From Curvibacter sp. (GTDB lineage: Bacteria; Pseudomonadota; Gammaproteobacteria; Burkholderiales; Burkholderiaceae_C), in the NCBI GenBank assembly GCA_020248905.1, contig JADCGR010000011.1, positions 1-64,000 of the forward strand: a DNA stretch of 64,000 bases. The letters are read 5' to 3'. A model generated the notes under the pieces. The model saw nothing but the letters and a program-made list of their open reading frames with translations. It ran no database searches and was not told the DNA's origin. Shown here one piece after another: positions 47,986 through 56,681 of this stretch (its first letter is position 1; each line of letters starts with the position of its first letter). Made by a program: the position numbers and the translations under genes.

Positions 47986-49665
47986 TCAGCCACGCGGGGA
48001 AGGCTGCGGCTGGCAGTCATCCAGCACATCCCGCTTCGGATCATGCACTTGCGTGCGCACCTGTGCCAGGCTGAGCATCGTGTGGAACAGATGATCGTGG
48101 GAGAGCGGCTGCTTCGAGCCGGACTTCAGGCAAGCCAGGTCTAGGCTCAGGCGTGTTTGCATGGGTCCGGATACCCACAGCAGCATGGGCACATGAATCT
48201 GCTCGCGCGGCGCCATTGCAAAGGGCATGCCGTGCAGGTACAGACCTTTCTCACCGAGCGACTCGCCATGGTCAGATACATAAAGCATGGCCGTGGGTCG
48301 GCTCTGGGCCTGCAACCACACGGTCAGCTCGGCCAGGAAATGGTCGGTGTAGCGGATGGTGTTGTCGTAGGCGTTAACGATATGGTCGCGCGCGCAGGTT
48401 TGCAGTGCCGCTTGCGTGCACTCGGGCTGGAAGGCCTTGAGGGCTGCGGGTGCCCGCTTGTGGTAGGCCGGCCCGTGGCTTCCCATCTGGTGCAGGACCA
48501 CGACCGTTCCGCGCGCCCGACGTGCCGGATCCAGCCTGGCCAGATGGCCCGGCAGCTCACGCAGCATCACCTCGTCCAGGCATTCGCCGCCCTGGCAGAC
48601 ATCGGGCAGGTTGAGCCTGCTTGTGTTTGCGTTCGGGAGCCGGTCGCACATGCCCTTGCAGCCGGACTGGTTGTCCAGCCAAAGCACCGCCAGGCCGGCG
48701 CGCTGCAGCACATCCAGCAGATTCTCGTAGCGCGCACGGCTGGCGACGAAGGCCTCCCGGCCCAGGTGCGAGAACATGCATGGCACGGAGTCCTCGGTAT
48801 TGGTGCCGCAGGATGTCACTTCATCAAAGTAGACGAGGTGGCCGCGCGCCTGCAGCTCGCGCAGCCGCGGGGTTGTGTCGCGGGAATAGCCGGCGAGGCC
48901 AAAGTTTGCGGCGCGGGCTGTTTCGCCCACCACCAGCACGATCAGGGGGGATTGCGCGGGCTCGTGTCGGCCCTGGCCGATCAGCACGGCATCCTCGCCG
49001 ATGGCCTGCAGGGGTTGCTGTATCTTCGATGTGCTACCCGCCACATTGCGTGCCAGCGCATAAACCGAGTTGTAGGGATTGACCATGTAGCGCAGCGGCT
49101 TGTGATTGCGCACCAGCGAAGCCAGATCTTGAAAGCTGGCCCAGCCCAGCAAGAACACCATGAGCAGCGCCAGGCCACCCAAGCCCAGCTGCTGCGCGAT
49201 CAGCCGGCGTGTGGGCACACCGCGCACGGGTTGCCGCCACCACCACCAGCCCGGCAGCAGCACGCCCAGCAACAGCGCAACCAGCATGCCGCCCGCCAGA
49301 AGGTCACGCACTTCCCGCACATCGGTGGCCAGGGCGTTGCGCAGCATGCTCGCGTCGATCACGACGCCATAAGCATTCATGAAGTAGCTGGCCGCTGCAG
49401 CCATTACCAACAGGAGCAGCCCACTAGCGCGCCGCCAGCGGGGCCAGACCAGGATGCTGAGTACTACCACGTTGAGCGCCAGCAGCAGCAGGCCCAGGCT
49501 GAGCCCGGTGAGCGCCGGGATGCCCCCTTCGGTTTGCTGCAGACGCCACAGCGCTGCCCAGAAGGGCAGGTTGCCGAGGGTGGCGAGCCACAGGGCGAGC
49601 AGCAGCAGCAGCAGCAGCGGATGCCAGGCGTAAGGGCTTGGAGAGCTTGGGATCGGGGTGGACAT
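47986..49665 (-). CDS. Phosphoethanolamine transferase, EptA/YhjW sulfatase-fold family
   Basis: A 559-residue inner-membrane enzyme with about five N-terminal membrane segments (to residue 185) and a periplasmic alkaline-phosphatase-fold domain. Motifs are LVVGETARAANFGLAGYSRD, the nucleophile-threonine segment SCGTNTEDSVPCMFS, VVLHQMGSHGPAYHKR and YVSDHGESLGEKGLYLHGMP. EptA adds phosphoethanolamine to lipid A and can lower sensitivity to cationic peptides. Whether lipid A is the substrate here is not shown. No two-component system is adjacent. Confidence 0.92.
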   Translation of the reverse strand: MSTPIPSSPSPYAWHPLLLLLLLALWLATLGNLPFWAALWRLQQTEGGIPALTGLSLGLLLLALNVVVLSILVWPRWRRASGLLLLVMAAAASYFMNAYGVVIDASMLRNALATDVREVRDLLAGGMLVALLLGVLLPGWWWWRQPVRGVPTRRLIAQQLGLGGLALLMVFLLGWASFQDLASLVRNHKPLRYMVNPYNSVYALARNVAGSTSKIQQPLQAIGEDAVLIGQGRHEPAQSPLIVLVVGETARAANFGLAGYSRDTTPRLRELQARGHLVYFDEVTSCGTNTEDSVPCMFSHLGREAFVASRARYENLLDVLQRAGLAVLWLDNQSGCKGMCDRLPNANTSRLNLPDVCQGGECLDEVMLRELPGHLARLDPARRARGTVVVLHQMGSHGPAYHKRAPAALKAFQPECTQAALQTCARDHIVNAYDNTIRYTDHFLAELTVWLQAQSRPTAMLYVSDHGESLGEKGLYLHGMPFAMAPREQIHVPMLLWVSGPMQTRLSLDLACLKSGSKQPLSHDHLFHTMLSLAQVRTQVHDPKRDVLDDCQPQPSPRG

Positions 49666-49792
49666 GCGTCAGGAGACTGGGGGAAAAGCAGAGATTATTG
49701 TGCTTCTGCTTTTGCCGGGCATTGCCACGCCGTCGGTGCGGTTGATCCGCCTTCGTCGCCCGCATCCCCTCGCGTGGGGACGGGCGACGCGC

Positions 49793-50222
49793 TCAAAAGG
49801 TGCTTAGCGGCACGCGCGAGCTGTGGGCCGCCTCATGGCCCAGGGCCTGCTGCACCAGATGGGGCAGGCTGGGCCAGGAGACAGGCCGTCGAAGATGCAG
49901 AGCGATGGCTGGCGTGTGCGCGCCATCCACCTGAATCAAAGTCTTGCCCTGCGGCAGGCCGCCTCGGCCCACCCACTTCATGACTTTCGCATCTGCGCCA
50001 TCGATCAGGACCACATCGGCCGTCTCTGGTGCATCACCGCCCACAAGCTGCAGGCGCACCGAGCGGCGCTGCGACAGCCCGGATGCCCTGGATGAGCTCG
50101 CGTTCCGCAGGCGTAAATCCGAACACCAGCAATCGGACCGTGCGCTCCAGCGGCGCAGGTTTGAACGCCGGAAAATGCAGGGAGCTGGGTGCGCTGTCTT
50201 TGTCGATGGGCAGGATGATCAT
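49793..50222 (-). pseudogene. Hypothetical gene interrupted by a frameshift
   Basis: Two abutting open frames appear to be one gene. The upstream part starts at 50222 after AGGGAG and reads MIILPIDKDSAPSSLHFPAF, then RTVRLLVFGFTPAERELIQG. Near 50060-50075 the frame must shift by one base to continue as VRLQLVGGDAPETADVVLID through to 49793. The joined product would be about 143 residues with a receiver-like alternation of beta strands (RLLVFGF, DVVLIDG). I do not recognise the family. It could be a true pseudogene, a programmed shift or a sequencing error. Confidence 0.6.
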
Positions 50223-50394
50223 GTTGGGCTCCCTGATACTGGTGTTTGTTTGCCTGTGCCTTTGCATTGTCTTGCATATGCTGGTCATTGCACATGATTA
50301 GTTCACGCTCGCGGGTTCTCCCGATGCAGGGGTCCAGCCTGCGGCCCAGACTGTGAAGTTGGTCACGGTTGCGGGCCTGCATTACCATCGGGCC

Positions 50395-51603
50395 ATGCTC
50401 CAGTCCTCCCCCACCGCCCCGGTGCCGCTGCGCCAGGACGTACGTCTTATCGGGCTCGTCGGCCTTGCCCACGCCAGCTCGCACTTCTCCCACCTGATGC
50501 TACCGCTGCTGTTTCCTGTTTTCATGCGGGAGTTCGGGCTGAGCTATGCCGAGCTGGGCTTCCTGATGACGGTGTTCTTCGTCGTCTCGGGTCTGGGGCA
50601 GGCGGGGGCCGGCTTCATCGTCGACCGCTTTGGGGCGCGCCGCGTGCTGTTTGCGTCGGAGGCGCTTTTCGTCCTTGCCTGCGTGCTGGCTTCACTCGCG
50701 CAGGGCTACTTTGGCCTGCTCATGGTGGCGGTGGTGGCCGGGCTGGCCAATGCGCCTTTACACCCGGTGGACTTCACCATCCTCAACCAGCGCGTATCGG
50801 CGCCGCGCCTTGGGCACGCCTTCAGCGCCCACGGGCTCACTGGCAATCTGGGCTGGGCCGTGGCCCCGGTCTTCCTGGTCGGTTTCGGGCATGTGCTGGG
50901 ATGGCGGGGCGCCTACGTTGCTGCGGCCGTCATGTACTCGGCCATCCTGGCCCTGCTCGTCCTGTACCGTGAGGAACTGCGCACTGAGGTCGTCGTGCGG
51001 TCTGCCGGGCAAGCGGCTGGCGGCGATCTTGATTTCCTGCGTCTGCCCGTCGTGTGGTGGTGTTTTGCCTTCTTCATGCTTTCCACCATGACCCTGGCGC
51101 TGGTGCAGAACTATGCGGTCTCGCTGCTGCAGGTGCTGCACCAAGTCACCCTCGAGGCGGCGACCCTGACGCTCACGGCCTACATGCTGTGTGCGGCGGC
51201 CGGCATCTTCGTGGGGGGCTTCGTGGCCGCGCGTGCCGACACGTCCAGTGATCATGTGGTGGCGGCCTGCATGGGGACCGGCGCGGTGCTCATGCTTCTT
51301 TGCGGCAGTGGGTGGCTCGGGGCGCAGGCGACCATGCTGGCCCTCGCGGCAACAGGCTTTGCCATCGGCATCGGCAATCCCTCGCGGGACATGATGGTCA
51401 AGAGGGCCACGCCGCGCGGCGCTACCGGCCGTGTTTACGGCACTGTGTATTCGGGGTTTGACGTGGGCTTTGCGGCTGCCCCACTGATCTTTGGTGTGCT
51501 CATGGACCGGGGCCAGTTCCACGCCACTTTTCTCGTGGCGGCGTTGATCCTCGCGCTCAGCGTGTTGACGGCTGTGGGCGTGGGGCGTCGGGTTCGCACG
51601 TAA
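50395..51603 (+). CDS. MFS transporter
   Basis: A 402-residue transporter with about 12 predicted membrane segments. The loop between segments 2 and 3 has the major-facilitator signature DRFGARRVLFASEALF. The start at 50395 (MLQSSPTAPVPLRQDVRL) is preferred to an in-frame upstream ATG. The overall look (HASSHFSHLMLPLLFPVFMR) resembles the fosmidomycin-resistance-like subfamily, but the substrate is unknown. The downstream ThDP enzyme gene starts 43 bases after its stop, in the same direction. Confidence 0.88.
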   Translation: MLQSSPTAPVPLRQDVRLIGLVGLAHASSHFSHLMLPLLFPVFMREFGLSYAELGFLMTVFFVVSGLGQAGAGFIVDRFGARRVLFASEALFVLACVLASLAQGYFGLLMVAVVAGLANAPLHPVDFTILNQRVSAPRLGHAFSAHGLTGNLGWAVAPVFLVGFGHVLGWRGAYVAAAVMYSAILALLVLYREELRTEVVVRSAGQAAGGDLDFLRLPVVWWCFAFFMLSTMTLALVQNYAVSLLQVLHQVTLEAATLTLTAYMLCAAAGIFVGGFVAARADTSSDHVVAACMGTGAVLMLLCGSGWLGAQATMLALAATGFAIGIGNPSRDMMVKRATPRGATGRVYGTVYSGFDVGFAAAPLIFGVLMDRGQFHATFLVAALILALSVLTAVGVGRRVRT

Positions 51604-51646
51604 GCCTTGCCAACCTCCCTCGCTTGGCAGGGCAAAATCCGGCACC

Positions 51647-53347
51647 ATGCAAACCCAGATCGCCGGCCACCTGCTCGTCGAATGCCTCATTGCACAGGGC
51701 GTCACCCATGCCTTTGGCGTTCCCGGCGAGAGCTACCTGGCCGTGCTCGATGGCTTTCACGCCTGCGCCGAGCAGATCCTCTTCATCATTAACCGGCAGG
51801 AGGGTGGCGCTGCCTTCATGGCCGAGGCCCACGGCAAGCTGACCGGGCGACCGGGTGTGTGCTTTGTCACCCGCGGGCCCGGCGCCACCAACGCATCCAT
51901 AGGCCTGCACACGGCCTTCCAGGACTCCACGCCCCTGGTGCTCTTCGTGGGCGACGTGGCCAGCGACATGCGGGATCGCGAGGCCTTCCAGGAACTCAAT
52001 TACGAATCCCTCTTCGGCCCCAGCACCAAGGGCATGGCCAAGCGGGTCGAGCGCATTGACGACGCCCGCCGAATCCCCGAATACATTGCCCGCGCGTTTG
52101 CCACCGCCATGAATGGCCGCCCGGGCCCCGTGGTCCTTGTCCTGCCCGAGGACATGCTGGCCCAGGAGGTTGCGGCGGTGCCGCTGCCCCGCGTGGAGGC
52201 GGTCCAGGCCTGGAGCGACCCGGGCTCCCTGCGCGAACTGCGCACCCTGCTGCTGGCCGCGCAGCGCCCGCTCGTCGTGGCCGGCGGCGGTGGCTGGACG
52301 CCGCAGGCCGCCCAAGCCCTGCAGCGCTTCGCCGAGAACTGGCGGCTGCCAGTGAGCAACGCTTTCCGGTTCCAGGACACATTCGACAACCGCCACCTGC
52401 AATACGCCGGCGATATGGGCATTGCGCCCAACCCGAAGCTCGCGCAGCGTATTCAGGACAGCGACCTCATCCTTGCCATCGGCCCGCGTCTGGGCGAGAT
52501 GACCACCGGGTGTTACACCCTGCTGCAGGCGCCCAGGCCGAAGCAGAAGCTCGTGCACATCCACGCCAGCGCCGAAGAGCTCAACCGCGTCTACCAGGCG
52601 GACCTGGCCATCCAAGCCACTATGAACGCGGCTGCGCGCTCACTCGAGGTGCTCACGGCCCCGCCCAGCTTGCCGTGGGAAGCGTGGACACAGGCGGCCC
52701 ATGCCGACTACCTGGCCAATCTGCATCCGCAGCCCTTGCCGGGCCCTATTGACATGCCTGCGCTCATTGCGACGCTGCAGAAGCACCTGCCAGACGACGT
52801 GGTGGTCACCAATGGCGCTGGCAACTTTGCCAGCTGGGTGCATCGCTACTGGCGCTACCGGGGCCTGGCGGCGGGCGCCAAGACCCAGCTTGCACCGACC
52901 AGCGGCGCCATGGGCTACGGCGTGCCAGCAGGCATTGCCGCCGCCATTACCACCGGGCGCCTGGCCTTCACCATCGCGGGAGACGGCGATTTTCTGATGA
53001 CCGGGCAGGAGCTGGCCACCGCCGTGCAACACGGCGCGAAGACGCTCATCGTGCTGCTCAACAACGGCATGTACGGCACCATCCGCATGCACCAGGAGCG
53101 GGAGTACCCGCAGCACGTCAGTGGGTCGCAACTGCACAACCCGGATTTCGTGGCCCTTGCGCGCGCCTATGGCTACGCAGCCGCCCGCGTGACGCAGACC
53201 GGCGAGTTCGAGGCCGAGGTGCAGGCCGCCCTGGCGCGGTCGCAGGGCACGCTGATCGAGGTCATGCTCGACCCCGAGGTCATCACCACCCGTGGGACGC
53301 TGGGCGCCATTACGCAGGCGGCCTTGGCTCGGCACAAACGTGCATGA
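51647..53347 (+). CDS. Thiamine-diphosphate enzyme, acetolactate synthase-like
   Basis: A 566-residue ThDP-dependent enzyme of the acetolactate synthase/pyruvate decarboxylase superfamily. The N-terminal pyrimidine-binding domain has FGVPGESYLAVLDG and catalytic Glu52 (INRQEGGAAFMAEAHGKLTG). A central Rossmann-like domain follows. The C-terminal PP domain has the ThDP motif from GDGDFLMTGQELATA to LLNNGMYGTIRMHQ. There is no regulatory-subunit gene nearby, so it is probably not the biosynthetic IlvB. The actual 2-ketoacid substrate is unknown. Confidence 0.88.
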   Translation: MQTQIAGHLLVECLIAQGVTHAFGVPGESYLAVLDGFHACAEQILFIINRQEGGAAFMAEAHGKLTGRPGVCFVTRGPGATNASIGLHTAFQDSTPLVLFVGDVASDMRDREAFQELNYESLFGPSTKGMAKRVERIDDARRIPEYIARAFATAMNGRPGPVVLVLPEDMLAQEVAAVPLPRVEAVQAWSDPGSLRELRTLLLAAQRPLVVAGGGGWTPQAAQALQRFAENWRLPVSNAFRFQDTFDNRHLQYAGDMGIAPNPKLAQRIQDSDLILAIGPRLGEMTTGCYTLLQAPRPKQKLVHIHASAEELNRVYQADLAIQATMNAAARSLEVLTAPPSLPWEAWTQAAHADYLANLHPQPLPGPIDMPALIATLQKHLPDDVVVTNGAGNFASWVHRYWRYRGLAAGAKTQLAPTSGAMGYGVPAGIAAAITTGRLAFTIAGDGDFLMTGQELATAVQHGAKTLIVLLNNGMYGTIRMHQEREYPQHVSGSQLHNPDFVALARAYGYAAARVTQTGEFEAEVQAALARSQGTLIEVMLDPEVITTRGTLGAITQAALARHKRA

Positions 53348-53365
53348 CGGGGTTGCGTCGGGATG

Positions 53366-53397
53366 AAAAAAAAGCCGGCTTGCGCCGGCTTTTTTTG
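53366..53397 (+). terminator. Bidirectional terminator between convergent genes
   Basis: A GC stem (AGCCGGC with GCCGGCT, loop TTGC) is flanked by an A run on the left and a T run on the right. It serves both the ThDP enzyme gene and the SWIB gene. Confidence 0.92.
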
Positions 53398-53411
53398 AGG
53401 GCTGACCCGAA

Positions 53412-53891
53412 TTACTTCAGGTGCTTGCCGATCAGGGAGGCCAGTTCGAACATCGTGACCTGAGCCTTGCCGAAAACGGCCTTGAGCTTGTCATCGGCGT
53501 TGATGTTGCGCTTGTTGACCTTGTCCTGCAGACCGTTCTTCTTGATGTAAGCCCACAGCTTGCTGACCACTTCGGTACGCGGCAGGGGGTTGGAGCCCAC
53601 CACGGCGGCGAGCGCGGCGCTTGGCGTCAGAGGCTTCATGAACGCTGCGTTCGGGGTGCGCTTCTTGGCCGGGGCCTTTTTCTTCGCAACCTTCTTGGCA
53701 GCGGCCTTCTTCGCCGGAGCCTTCTTCGCAGCAGCCTTCTTGGCTGGAGCCTTCTTCGCAGCAGCCTTCTTGGCTGGAGCCTTCTTCGCAGCAGCCTTCT
53801 TGGCTGGAGCCTTCTTCGCAGCAGCCTTCTTGGCCGGAGCTTTCTTTGAAGCGACCTTCTTGGCCGGAGCCTTTTTCTTTGCAGTTGCCAT
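53412..53891 (-). CDS. SWIB/MDM2-domain protein with histone-H1-like Lys/Ala/Pro tail
   Basis: A 159-residue basic protein. Residues 1-78 are tandem [10 protein letters not shown] units, like bacterial histone-H1-like proteins. The rest (about 81-159) is a SWIB domain, with [36 protein letters not shown] and [24 protein letters not shown] domains are known from eukaryotic chromatin remodellers and from chlamydial proteins, and occur in several proteobacteria. Nucleoid binding through the tail is likely; the SWIB partner is unknown. Its N-terminal repeats make length variation probable. Confidence 0.9.
   Translation of the reverse strand: MATAKKKAPAKKVASKKAPAKKAAAKKAPAKKAAAKKAPAKKAAAKKAPAKKAAAKKAPAKKAAAKKVAKKKAPAKKRTPNAAFMKPLTPSAALAAVVGSNPLPRTEVVSKLWAYIKKNGLQDKVNKRNINADDKLKAVFGKAQVTMFELASLIGKHLK
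53698..53850 (-). repeat. 30-bp tandem repeats inside the SWIB gene
   Basis: About five near-perfect copies of a 30-bp unit encode the decapeptide [10 protein letters not shown]. At least three successive copies are identical or nearly so at DNA level, which suggests recent expansion by slippage or unequal recombination. Copy number could vary between strains without breaking the frame. Confidence 0.9.
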
Positions 53892-54347
53892 GATTGAATT
53901 TCCTCTTCTAGAAGTTGATTAATCACCAGCACGGAACTGCTTCCTTCGCTGGCAGGGAAGATGCTATAGGAGAAAAAACGCAACACCAAGAAAAAAATGC
54001 GCTTTCTCCCTCGGGAATGTTGTTTTTTTCATCGTGTTTTCAGAGGGGCGCCACTCGGCGCGCAGCGAGTTTCTTCTCTGGCAAGTGGCATCCTGGCTGC
54101 TTCCGCAGCTCTCAGGGAGTGCCGTGCTTCCTTCGCAGCTGCGTATTTCGCTCGGCACGTGGTCCTTGTTTTCGCTCTTGCGGGAGCAGGTCTCTTACCG
54201 TCAAGCGTTCCTGATCGGTCTATCGCGCGTGTTGCGCTGCGCCGCAGCAGGCGGGCGTGGCTGCTGAGCCCGCACAATGTGGCTTGCCCGTCGCGCTTGC
54301 GGGCCCCAACCGCCACGCGCACCGGATCCCGCGCGCGCCTTCAGCCC
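53892..54347. other. 456-base intergenic region, no gene recognised
   Basis: This stretch separates the divergent SWIB and gamma-glutamylcyclotransferase genes. Its left part is AT-rich with A and T runs and should hold the SWIB promoter (a TATAGC-like -10 on the minus strand near 53964-53969). The right part is GC-richer. Open frames through it have no protein-like features. Confidence 0.6.
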
Positions 54348-54737
54348 ATGTCCACGCCTTGCCTGTCCCACGTTTTCGTCTACGGCACCTTGCGCCGCGG
54401 CCAGGTCAACGACATCAACCACCTCGCGCCCGCGCCGGTCCTTCGCGGTACGGCGCGCATCCGCGGTTTCCTGTACGACCTCGGGCCCTACCCCGGCGTG
54501 ATCCTCGGGGGAGACGAGGGCTGGGTGCACGGCGAGGTCTACGCGATCACGCCGGAGCTGGAGGCGCAACTGGACCGCATTGAGGAGGTGGCGCCTGTGC
54601 CCTCGGGGGAATATGCCCGGCGTCATATTGATATCGAGGTTGACGGGCAGGTCCTGCGCTGCCTGGTCTACGAGATCGCAGCAGTGCGTATCGAGGGTCG
54701 ACCCCGAATCCCCCACGGCGACTGGCCGCAACGCTGA
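54348..54737 (+). CDS. Gamma-glutamylcyclotransferase family protein
   Basis: A 129-residue AIG2/GGCT-fold protein. The signature is HVFVYGTLRRGQVNDINHL, followed by GTARIRGFLYDLGPYPGVIL and GEVYAITPELEAQLDRIEEV. The YGTL motif and the later Glu-containing strand form the active site in this fold. Family members cleave gamma-glutamyl amides or isopeptides into pyroglutamate. The open frame extends far upstream but the start at 54348 gives the standard N-terminus. Confidence 0.88.
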   Translation: MSTPCLSHVFVYGTLRRGQVNDINHLAPAPVLRGTARIRGFLYDLGPYPGVILGGDEGWVHGEVYAITPELEAQLDRIEEVAPVPSGEYARRHIDIEVDGQVLRCLVYEIAAVRIEGRPRIPHGDWPQR

Positions 54738-54842
54738 GGGCCGGGCCGGGTGTCTGCAGGGGCAGGCGCCCCCGAAGGCGCGCGTGTTTGACCTCCTGGA
54801 GGTTTGCGCGAACGTGCATTTCATAAAAAAAGCAACCGACTC

Positions 54843-54917
54843 CGCATTGCGAAAAATAAGGCTGATGCGTTGCAGCATTTTTTCTCAATACGAGATAATG
54901 AAAACCGCATCGCGAAA
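54843..54917. repeat. Pair of CGCAT(T/C)GCGAAA direct repeats upstream of aceA
   Basis: CGCATTGCGAAA at 54843-54854 and CGCATCGCGAAA at 54906-54917 differ at one base and are 63 bp apart start to start, close to six helical turns. They lie in the AT-rich 344-base gap before aceA and may be activator or repressor sites. Confidence 0.45.
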
Positions 54918-54958
54918 TACAAAATCTAAGTGATTGATTTAAAACATTTTAAAAAATC

Positions 54959-55001
54959 TCTTATATAAGACACAAGATTAACAAAACGTCTTGTAGAAGA
55001 C
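54959..55001. promoter_or_regulatory. Two phased palindromic operators in the aceA promoter region
   Basis: TCTTATATAAGAC (54959-54971) and TCTTGTAGAAGAC (54989-55001) share the pattern TCTTNTANAAGAC and begin exactly 30 bp apart, about three helical turns. The first overlaps a TATATA -10-like element. The second would lie just downstream of the transcription start. This is the layout of a repressor-controlled promoter. The regulator is not identified. Confidence 0.6.
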
Positions 55002-55081
55002 TTAAAGTGTAGCCATCGATTCGGGCCGCAGCGCCACCTGGGAATCGAAAGGTTTCATCCACCCGCTTTAGGAGTCACACC

Positions 55082-56401
55082 ATGCCGCAAACCCTGACCG
55101 AACAGCTCAGCCGTGAGCAACAGATCGCCGCCCTCGAGAAGGACTGGGCCACCAACCCGCGCTGGAAAGGCATCGAGCGCGGCTACACAGCCGCTGACGT
55201 CGTGCGTCTGCGCGGCTCCTTCCCCATCGAGCACACCATCGCCCGCCGCACCGCTGAGAAGCTCTGGGACATGCTGCACACCGAGCCCTACGTGAACTGC
55301 CTGGGTGCGCTCACCGGTGGTCAGGCGATGCAGCAGGTCAAGGCCGGCGTGAAGGCCATCTATCTCTCGGGCTGGCAGGTCGCTGCCGACAACAACACCT
55401 ATTCCTCCATGTACCCGGACCAGTCCCTGTATCCGGTGGACTCGGTGCCCAAGGTCGTCGAGACCATCAACAACACCTTCCGTCGTGCTGACGAGATCCA
55501 GCACTCCAAGGGCATTGACGCCGGCCACAAGGACTACATCGACTACTTCGCGCCCATCGTGGCCGATGCGGAAGCGGGCTTTGGGGGCGTGCTCAACGCC
55601 TTTGAACTGATGAAGGCCATGATCCGCGCCGGCGCTGGCGGCGTGCACTGGGAAGATCAGCTCGCCTCGGTCAAGAAGTGCGGCCACATGGGTGGCAAGG
55701 TGCTGCTGCCGACCCGTGAGTCCTGCCAGAAGCTCATCGCTGCCCGCATGGCTGCCGATGTCATGGGCGTGCCCACACTCGTTATCGCCCGTACCGATGC
55801 CGAGGCCGCCGACCTGCTGACCTCCGACTACGACGAGATCGACAAGCCCTTCCTGACTGGTGAGCGCACCCAGGAGGGCTTCTACAAGACCCGCAAGGGC
55901 CTGGACCAGGCCGTGGCCCGTGCCAACGCCTACGCCCGCTACGCCGACCTGGTGTGGTGCGAGACCGGCACGCCCGACCTGGACTTCGCCAAGAAGTTTG
56001 CCGACGCCGTGCACAAGGCGCATCCGGGCAAGATGTTGGCCTACAACTGCTCGCCGTCGTTCAACTGGAAGAAGAACCTCGACGACGCCACCATCGCCAA
56101 GTTCCAGCGCGAGCTCGGTGCCATGGGCTATAAGTACCAGTTCATCACGCTGGCCGGCATCCACAGCATGTGGTTCAACATGTTCGACCTCGCGCAGGAC
56201 TACGTGAAGCGCGGCATGACGGCTTACGTGGAGCGCGTGCAGGAGCCCGAGTTCGCCGCTCGCGACCGTGGCTACACCTTCGTGTCGCACCAGCAGGAAG
56301 TTGGCACCGGCTACTTTGACGACGTGACCACGGTGATTCAGGGCGGCAAGTCCAGCGTCACGGCACTGACCGGCTCCACCGAAGAAGAGCAGTTCCACTG
56401 A
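55082..56401 (+). CDS. aceA: Isocitrate lyase
   Basis: The first enzyme of the glyoxylate bypass, splitting isocitrate to glyoxylate and succinate. It is needed for growth on acetate or fatty acids. The 439-residue protein has the catalytic motif KKCGHMGGK with Cys200, the WQVAADNN segment and [20 protein letters not shown] precedes the ATG. No malate synthase gene is adjacent. The long AT-rich upstream region with paired repeats points to carbon-source control. An acetate-type permease is encoded at about 20.4 kb in the same window. Confidence 0.97.
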   Translation: MPQTLTEQLSREQQIAALEKDWATNPRWKGIERGYTAADVVRLRGSFPIEHTIARRTAEKLWDMLHTEPYVNCLGALTGGQAMQQVKAGVKAIYLSGWQVAADNNTYSSMYPDQSLYPVDSVPKVVETINNTFRRADEIQHSKGIDAGHKDYIDYFAPIVADAEAGFGGVLNAFELMKAMIRAGAGGVHWEDQLASVKKCGHMGGKVLLPTRESCQKLIAARMAADVMGVPTLVIARTDAEAADLLTSDYDEIDKPFLTGERTQEGFYKTRKGLDQAVARANAYARYADLVWCETGTPDLDFAKKFADAVHKAHPGKMLAYNCSPSFNWKKNLDDATIAKFQRELGAMGYKYQFITLAGIHSMWFNMFDLAQDYVKRGMTAYVERVQEPEFAARDRGYTFVSHQQEVGTGYFDDVTTVIQGGKSSVTALTGSTEEEQFH

Positions 56402-56681
56402 TCATGCGGACTTGAGGAGCCTGTCTGAAAACCGCCGACCCGCGGCTTCGGCCGCGGGTTCGCAAACAAAAGAAGGTCCTGGATGATGTTCGGTCAGTGC
56501 GCTGAATCCAAATGCATAAGGAAATCTTCTGTTTGTGATGATAATTATTTAATTTACCTTATTTGATTCGCTGCCTACATTTGGCCCAAGCCCTGAATTG
56601 CGCCAACGAGAACGACAGAAATTCACAGGCGACGAGACGCAAACGATTTAAAAAACCGGAGCTCCGAAAGGAAACATCTTC
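56402..56681 (+). other. Intergenic region with hairpin after aceA
   Basis: A 9-bp hairpin (ACCCGCGGC, TTCG loop, GCCGCGGGT) at 56438-56459 is a likely aceA terminator, although its T run is poor. Farther on, 56525-56570 is AT-rich and probably holds the promoter of the next gene. Confidence 0.6.

Noticed and set aside
48157-49983. 608-codon plus-strand open frame over the phosphoethanolamine transferase gene
   Set aside because: Antisense of a gene with clear catalytic motifs; the predicted product is Gln/His-rich and unlike any protein I know.
53698-53850. Regular 30-bp repeats considered as a CRISPR array
   Set aside because: There are no unique spacers between copies. The repeats are contiguous, a multiple of three, and encode [10 protein letters not shown] in the SWIB protein.
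53997-54347. Long N-terminal extension of the gamma-glutamylcyclotransferase frame
   Set aside because: The extension is Arg/Ala-rich without family features, and the standard N-terminus of the fold begins at 54348.
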